From: JAWXUC01 sp044432975
Lineage (GTDB): Bacteria; Pseudomonadota; Alphaproteobacteria; RF32; CAG-239
Length of the DNA stretch: 64,000 bases
Assembly: GCA_044432975.1 (NCBI GenBank)
Contig: JAWXUC010000007.1
Coordinates: 1 to 64,000 of the forward strand
Reading direction: 5' to 3'
Part shown: positions 59,609-64,000 of the stretch, in pieces
Layout: each line of letters starts with the position of its first letter
Numbering within the stretch: position 1 is the first letter of the stretch
Notes under the pieces: model-generated
What the model was told of the DNA's origin: nothing
The model's input: only the letters and a program-made list of their open reading frames with translations
Database searches by the model: none
Position numbers and translations under genes: made by a program

Positions 59609-61146
59609 TGCGTCCTTACTACACTACAAAAAACACCTTTACGACCAAGCTGGCTACAAATAGAATCGCCTGTTGATAAATTATTTATAGGACCAACTCT
59701 TAAATGGAAAAGCTCTTTACCTACTCCGTCTGCAGGAGCATCTACAGAGAAAAAGGGATTATAACCATTTAAAACATCTGGATGCTTTGAAGATAAACTA
59801 TCCCATAAGCTTTCCATTTGAGCAATATCATCGCCCGTACCTAACTGAACAGAAATACTACTATTCAAACCACCATCATCAAAAGAAGAGCTATACCCCC
59901 TCATTGAAACACCTTGCGATCCAGCATTAGAGCCTCGACTATTGCTTTTATAAGATGGAGTTATAACATTACTTGATGACTGAGAATCTGTGTTTATAAC
60001 CTTGTTTGTTGATTGAGATTGAATATATTCATTAAAACTCAAATGTTCTTCTTCACCATTAGAGCCGCCTTTTAAACTATCTTTAGAGGAACTTCCTGAA
60101 GAAGAGTCTAAAAAGTTTGGAAGATTTGGTGGAACATCCCATTCTTTACCATACCTAGAATCATCTTCATAAGAGGTATAACCATCTAAACCTTTAGCAT
60201 CATGTCTTCTCATTTTTAAACAAATAATTCTTTTTCCGTTTCTTAAAACAAAATCACCTATTCCTTCTACAATAATTAAACGATTGTCTGGACCTTTAGC
60301 TCTAAAACTAACAGGAACCTCTGAACGCTCAACAATCTGAGTTACAATAGGTCTTTGTTGCATTGTTAAAGATTTTTCACCTAAATCTATATATGTAAAA
60401 ATATCATCCCTCCAAACTCTTTCTGGTGCCATAACAACATCATCTGGATTTGGAACATAAACTTCCATATCAAACCTTAAATTCTCTGGCGAAAAAGGAA
60501 TTTCATTTAACCAGTTGTTTTTTTGCATACTTCTGGTAGCTCTCTTAGTTCCACCAGAAGAGCTATTAAAAAAACCAGAAGATGAACCACCTCCTGAACC
60601 ACCTGAAGAACCATCAGCCACTTCATCAGGAATTTCAATATCAATAATAGCATTAGTTAAACGCTCTGTATCAACACCTTCACTCTTAAGATAAAAAACA
60701 TATTTATTGCCTGAACGACCAAACATAATAACATTAGTATCAACACCAATATTACCCTTTGTCCACAACATAACAGTATTAGGTCCAGCGATATCACCAG
60801 AAAAAGACTTTACATCACCAAATTGAACACTTTCAATCATCTCCCACTCTGGAAAGTTTATAATCGTAATCATAGACTCTCTTAAACGGATTGGAAGAAC
60901 CAAGTCTTTGTGCCAATAGTACTTAGAATAAGCTGGTTTTGTTTGTCCTTCACCTAAATTTTGCAAAGGGTCCAACCATGCGGCTTGTGTCATCCCCAAA
61001 GAATTAAAGCCTGCGTATCCCATATCCATTGGCTGATACTGACCTTGAGCATTATTAGCGCTTTGATCCAAAGAACCAGCTGCCTGAGCCATCACATTAG
61101 AACTCAAAACCAACAATAAACCAACAATAAAAATTTTCTTTCTCAT
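59605..61146 (-). CDS. VirB9/TrbG-like protein with C-terminal SPOR domain
   Basis: 513 residues with a signal peptide (MRKKIFIVGLLLVLSSNVMA). VirB9 N-terminal beta domain at about 80-185 (LPIRLRESMITIINFPEWE, GPNTVMLWTKG), then a Ser/Gly-rich linker and the CTD (about 220-325, WRDDIFTYIDLG, VPVSFRAKGPDNR, FVLRNGKRIICLKM). After a long low-complexity segment (330-430) comes a SPOR-like domain at about 440-513 (FHLRVGPINNLSTGDSICSQL..GVFCSVV), which in other proteins binds denuded peptidoglycan. That addition is not normal for VirB9. Works with VirB7/VirB10 in the outer-membrane core. Confidence 0.82.
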   Translation of the reverse strand: MRKKIFIVGLLLVLSSNVMAQAAGSLDQSANNAQGQYQPMDMGYAGFNSLGMTQAAWLDPLQNLGEGQTKPAYSKYYWHKDLVLPIRLRESMITIINFPEWEMIESVQFGDVKSFSGDIAGPNTVMLWTKGNIGVDTNVIMFGRSGNKYVFYLKSEGVDTERLTNAIIDIEIPDEVADGSSGGSGGGSSSGFFNSSSGGTKRATRSMQKNNWLNEIPFSPENLRFDMEVYVPNPDDVVMAPERVWRDDIFTYIDLGEKSLTMQQRPIVTQIVERSEVPVSFRAKGPDNRLIIVEGIGDFVLRNGKRIICLKMRRHDAKGLDGYTSYEDDSRYGKEWDVPPNLPNFLDSSSGSSSKDSLKGGSNGEEEHLSFNEYIQSQSTNKVINTDSQSSSNVITPSYKSNSRGSNAGSQGVSMRGYSSSFDDGGLNSSISVQLGTGDDIAQMESLWDSLSSKHPDVLNGYNPFFSVDAPADGVGKELFHLRVGPINNLSTGDSICSQLGRKGVFCSVVRTQ

Positions 61147-61147
61147 A

Positions 61148-61900
61148 CTAATCTACCTTATTTTGCTGTAGTGCATATCTTATTACCTTAAAACCTAAAG
61201 GATTTTTCAAACGCTCATCATACTTAACTGTTTGCGGAACATAAACAACCTTAATTGAAGCTGTAAAAAACTTTGAACTAATATCTTGAGAAGAAGGAAG
61301 CACGTCCTGAGCCTCATATTCAACCTGCCACAAACCAGTACTAAGTTCATTTACAGACAAAAGTTTTACATCCCTTGTCAAACCTCTTGTTTTTACCAAA
61401 TTTATTGCTGGTTTTGCAGTTTTTTCTAAAAATTCAGAATAAACTGTTGCGGACGACGTTTCTTGGATAGGACCACCAGGCATCCACCTAGTTTCAAGTT
61501 CAAGAACATCTCTTAAAAAAGTGCTACGAAGAAGAACATATTGGCGAATTAACGCCTCTGTAACCGCTTTATTCTGCCTTAAATCAGACTTTATAGAAGA
61601 AATATTATAAACTTGCTCCTCTTTGTTTTGAAAGGTTAATAAAAATGGTTCAACCCTATAAAGAGGAATAACTTTTGTAATAGCAATAACCAAAACTATA
61701 TTACAACACAAACTAACCGCAAAAATAATAGAAAAAGCACGAGCTGTCCATAAATATCTCTTTTCAGCAACGTTTGCAACAAAAACATCTCCTGAAGATT
61801 TTTTAGGCGCTGCAACAGCAACCCTTTTTACCCTAGAGCCTATCATTTGTTGTTTTTGATTTTGAATTCCTAGATTTTTTTCCACAAAACTTCCCCTCAA
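61148..61900 (-). CDS. virB8: VirB8-like T4SS component
   Basis: 250 residues. A cytoplasmic N-terminus rich in Lys/Gln is followed by one transmembrane helix (about 52-75, AFSIIFAVSLCCNIVLVIAI) and a periplasmic NTF2-like domain (about 85-245) with RQYVLLRSTFLRDVLELETRW, VYSEFLEK and LWQVEYEAQD. The bitopic nucleation factor of the T4SS. It ends one base before virB9 and begins next to the VirB7-like lipoprotein gene, matching the virB7-8-9-10-11 order. Confidence 0.88.
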   Translation of the reverse strand: MRGSFVEKNLGIQNQKQQMIGSRVKRVAVAAPKKSSGDVFVANVAEKRYLWTARAFSIIFAVSLCCNIVLVIAITKVIPLYRVEPFLLTFQNKEEQVYNISSIKSDLRQNKAVTEALIRQYVLLRSTFLRDVLELETRWMPGGPIQETSSATVYSEFLEKTAKPAINLVKTRGLTRDVKLLSVNELSTGLWQVEYEAQDVLPSSQDISSKFFTASIKVVYVPQTVKYDERLKNPLGFKVIRYALQQNKVD

Positions 61901-62089
61901 TTAGATTGTTGCCACAAACCAATCTGGAAGCTCTTTAATAACCTCTACTTCCAAACAAGCGCATGGAGAAAGTTTAAGTTCATCAGTGTTTTTACCAATA
62001 CCTACTGGCTCTGGCTCATAATAAGACCCCCAACAACCTGAAAGTAGAATTGGCATAAAAAGTAGAAGAATTTTTTTATTTTTAAGCAT
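61901..62089 (-). CDS. VirB7-like small lipoprotein
   Basis: 62 residues with a lipoprotein signal (KILLLFMPILLSGC, lipobox LSGC, Cys about 19) and a short mature part with two further Cys (SPCACLEVEV). Size, lipobox and position immediately before virB8/virB9 fit VirB7, the lipoprotein that stabilises VirB9 by a disulfide. Sequence alone would not identify it, so the role is inferred from context. Confidence 0.7.
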   Translation of the reverse strand: MLKNKKILLLFMPILLSGCWGSYYEPEPVGIGKNTDELKLSPCACLEVEVIKELPDWFVATI

Positions 62090-62175
62090 GCTAAAATCCC
62101 TTTTAATTTATGATATATCAAAGGTAGTATAAATCTAATATATATTTTTTTTAACCTTTTTTTTAGTTATCAACA

Positions 62176-62213
62176 GAAAAAAGGTTCATCGCACAAAGAC
62201 AATGAACCTTTTA
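62176..62213 (-). terminator. Intrinsic terminator of the upstream unknown gene
   Basis: Minus-strand AAAAGGTTCATTG / CGATGAACCTTTTTT hairpin, 20 bases after the stop at 62234. Confidence 0.8.
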
Positions 62214-62233
62214 TAAAGTGATAAACTCCTTTT

Positions 62234-64000
62234 TTATCTACCCTTTGATGCCACTTTTTTATATACCGCATCTTGTTCTTCAGGAGTTAAGCTTTTCTTC
62301 CAAACGCTACTCTTTGAACCAACAGTTGACTCTAAGGCTTTTACGTCAGCTTTTGAAAGCCCTAAAGTCTCTCTTTCTTCTGCAGATATAGTGCCGTCTT
62401 TCATAGCTTCTTTAAGTTTTGCAACTCTTCCTTCTAAGACTTTTTCTGCTTTTAGGGCTTCTCTTTCTTCTGGAGGAGTAAACTCTAAATCTCCGTCTTT
62501 ATTTCTGCTTAATCCATGCTTTTCTAAATTTTCTTCATGTCTTGCCAAAAATCTAGTTTCTCCTGCATTTGGTTCATACCCATCAGCAACTCTAGCTTCT
62601 AAATCTTGAGCTATCATATCATTGGTTATTAAACCTGTTACCCTACTAGAAGCCATACTTCTTGCAATACTCATATTGTTAGAAACAGCTAATGCACTTT
62701 CTCTACTATCTCCACCAACAAATATTGTTCCTTTATCATCTTGATAAATTGTTGATGTTATTTTTGATGAAAGTTTATTACCATCATAAGCAAAAGAAGA
62801 TACATTCCCGCTAAACTTCATCTCTCCTTCTTCTGAAATAGAGTAAGATAAATTAACACCATTACCAGAGATGTTTCTTGCACCAGAATCTAACTCTGTG
62901 CTTTTTACATCTGGAGCGACATTTCTTGTTTCTGTATTTTCAGTAGTATTATCTAACGATGCAACAGCCTCTTCTCTTGTTTTATTATAAACCTCTCCTA
63001 ATTTTAGAGCATCATCTTCTGAAATATTTCCAGCAACAACTTCTTGAGCTAAGACTTCATTAATATCTCCACCCTCTTTAAGTTGAGTTGTAATTCTAGT
63101 TAAATCAGTTTTTGAAATACTGTCGCCATACAAAACTTCTTCTTGAGAAGAAGGAGCTTCTGCAGCTGTATCTCCGTCTCTTGCAGATGGAGTTTCAACA
63201 ACAGCATCTCCTGAAGCATCTTCCACAGCAACACCTTCTTTTGAACCACCTAGCTTTTTGAAAAAACCTTTTATCTTACTGCCAAGACCAGATTTTTCTT
63301 GATCTGAAGCCTCTTGACCTACAACCTCTTGACCTGAAGCTTCTTTAGGCATTTTTACTAAATCGCCATCTTCATTTCTAGATACACCTATATTTTCTAA
63401 CTTTTTCTCATGAGATTCTAAAAATCTGGCTTCTCCTGCATTTGGTTCATAACCATCGGCTATTCTCGCCTCTAAGTCTTGAGCGACCATATCGTTTGTC
63501 ATTAAGTTTCTAGCTTCAAATGAACTCATCTCACCACTCATACTTGAAACAAATTTATTTCCGTCATAATTAACTGATGAAACACTTCCGCTAATTTCTG
63601 TTCTTCCTTCTTCTGAAATAGAGTAAGATAAATCAACACCATTACCTGAAACTTTTCTAACTCCTGAATCAAGTTCTGTATTTGTTACATTTGGTGCAAG
63701 ATTGTTTGCTTCTACATTTTCAACAGCTACTTCTTTATCTTTTAAGAAGTCCCAACTTCCAGTTTCTTTATATGTTAAATATTCTTCATCTGTAAACATA
63801 TTATATTTATCTCTCTCAGGAGTGTTTAATATATTATTTTTTACAGTTGATGTTTCTATATTTTCAGCACCTGTAGCTTCAAGACTCGTTCTATCTGCAT
63901 AAGCTTGCTCATAAGCAGCTTGCTTCTCTGGAGTTCCAAAATAATCACTAGAAGGAGCAACTTCTTGACCATCATTATTAAAGAATTGATAATTAATCAT
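62234..64000 (-). CDS. Unknown protein with a duplicated module, beside the T4SS locus (may run off window)
   Basis: 588 codons visible; an ATG lies exactly at the window edge, so the true start may be beyond. Acidic, low-Cys, no signal or membrane segment. Two related modules of about 120-150 residues, at about 93-215 and 360-505, share ELDSGxRxxSGNGV, LSYSISEEG and LEARxADGYEPNAGExRFL. Ala/Ser/Glu-rich linkers (SGQEVVGQEASDQEKSG) lie between. The C-terminal part is charged and helical (EERETLGLSKADVKALE). No family recognised. Its position just upstream of virB7 suggests a substrate or accessory factor of the T4SS; not provable here. Confidence 0.6.
   Translation of the reverse strand: MINYQFFNNDGQEVAPSSDYFGTPEKQAAYEQAYADRTSLEATGAENIETSTVKNNILNTPERDKYNMFTDEEYLTYKETGSWDFLKDKEVAVENVEANNLAPNVTNTELDSGVRKVSGNGVDLSYSISEEGRTEISGSVSSVNYDGNKFVSSMSGEMSSFEARNLMTNDMVAQDLEARIADGYEPNAGEARFLESHEKKLENIGVSRNEDGDLVKMPKEASGQEVVGQEASDQEKSGLGSKIKGFFKKLGGSKEGVAVEDASGDAVVETPSARDGDTAAEAPSSQEEVLYGDSISKTDLTRITTQLKEGGDINEVLAQEVVAGNISEDDALKLGEVYNKTREEAVASLDNTTENTETRNVAPDVKSTELDSGARNISGNGVNLSYSISEEGEMKFSGNVSSFAYDGNKLSSKITSTIYQDDKGTIFVGGDSRESALAVSNNMSIARSMASSRVTGLITNDMIAQDLEARVADGYEPNAGETRFLARHEENLEKHGLSRNKDGDLEFTPPEEREALKAEKVLEGRVAKLKEAMKDGTISAEERETLGLSKADVKALESTVGSKSSVWKKSLTPEEQDAVYKKVASKGR

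Overview
The window is AT-rich bacterial chromosome and best fits an anaerobic, host-associated (gut-type), low-GC alphaproteobacterium. Evidence for this: a FlaF-type flagellar regulator, a flgF-flgG-flgA-flgH block, a PtsP (EI-Ntr) - RodZ - PrfA cluster, a single LolC/E permease with LolD, an oxygen-sensitive class III ribonucleotide reductase, and a P-type (VirB-like) type IV secretion locus. The species cannot be named from the sequence alone.

Layout. 1-2,070: the edge of an ISL3-like transposase, a probable truncated radical-SAM remnant and three small orphan genes. 2,071-7,650: an orphan RND efflux pump, mutM and rpsT. 7,650-10,040: a repeat-rich candidate oriC, then dnaA. 10,041-18,900: housekeeping genes (cupin, ptsP, rodZ, prfA, a tandem FlaF, lolC/E-lolD, an EF-hand protein, a response regulator). 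18,900-22,080: accessory genes, including a large Cys-rich exported protein. 22,150-33,180: hlyIII, prfC, cvpA, MATE, ligA, rplU-rpmA-obgE-rsfS, interrupted by three gene-poor stretches that look like non-coding RNA loci. 33,180-45,400: intergenic repeat families, three paralogous exported-protein cassettes each with the same ~337-bp element upstream, the anaerobic RNR operon (nrdD, a detached glycyl-radical peptide gene, nrdG) and the flagellar block. 45,400-49,820: secF-secD-yajC, a small XRE regulator behind a structured RNA, a repeat-flanked GIY-YIG protein and a guanine-deaminase-like enzyme. 49,891-64,000: tRNA-Asp and a T4SS operon on the minus strand, in the order VirB7, VirB8, VirB9, VirB10 (split), VirB11.

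Most noteworthy: (1) two loci where a promoter, a pseudoknotted RNA with compensatory changes and a terminator-like hairpin precede a small XRE gene; (2) three copies of a 337-338-bp element holding a 34-bp inverted repeat at fixed spacing, each upstream of a paralogous exported protein with a conserved 5' end and divergent C-terminus; (3) a VirB10 divided into an inner-membrane half and an exported outer-membrane half, both hugely extended by 15/17-residue repeats; (4) an anaerobic RNR whose glycyl-radical domain is a separate 68-codon gene; (5) a tandem-duplicated FlaF; (6) two gene-poor minus-strand units sharing one promoter cassette, one of which carries a duplicated, covarying RNA-like motif.

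All calls come from reading the sequence and from knowledge of the families. No database search was run.
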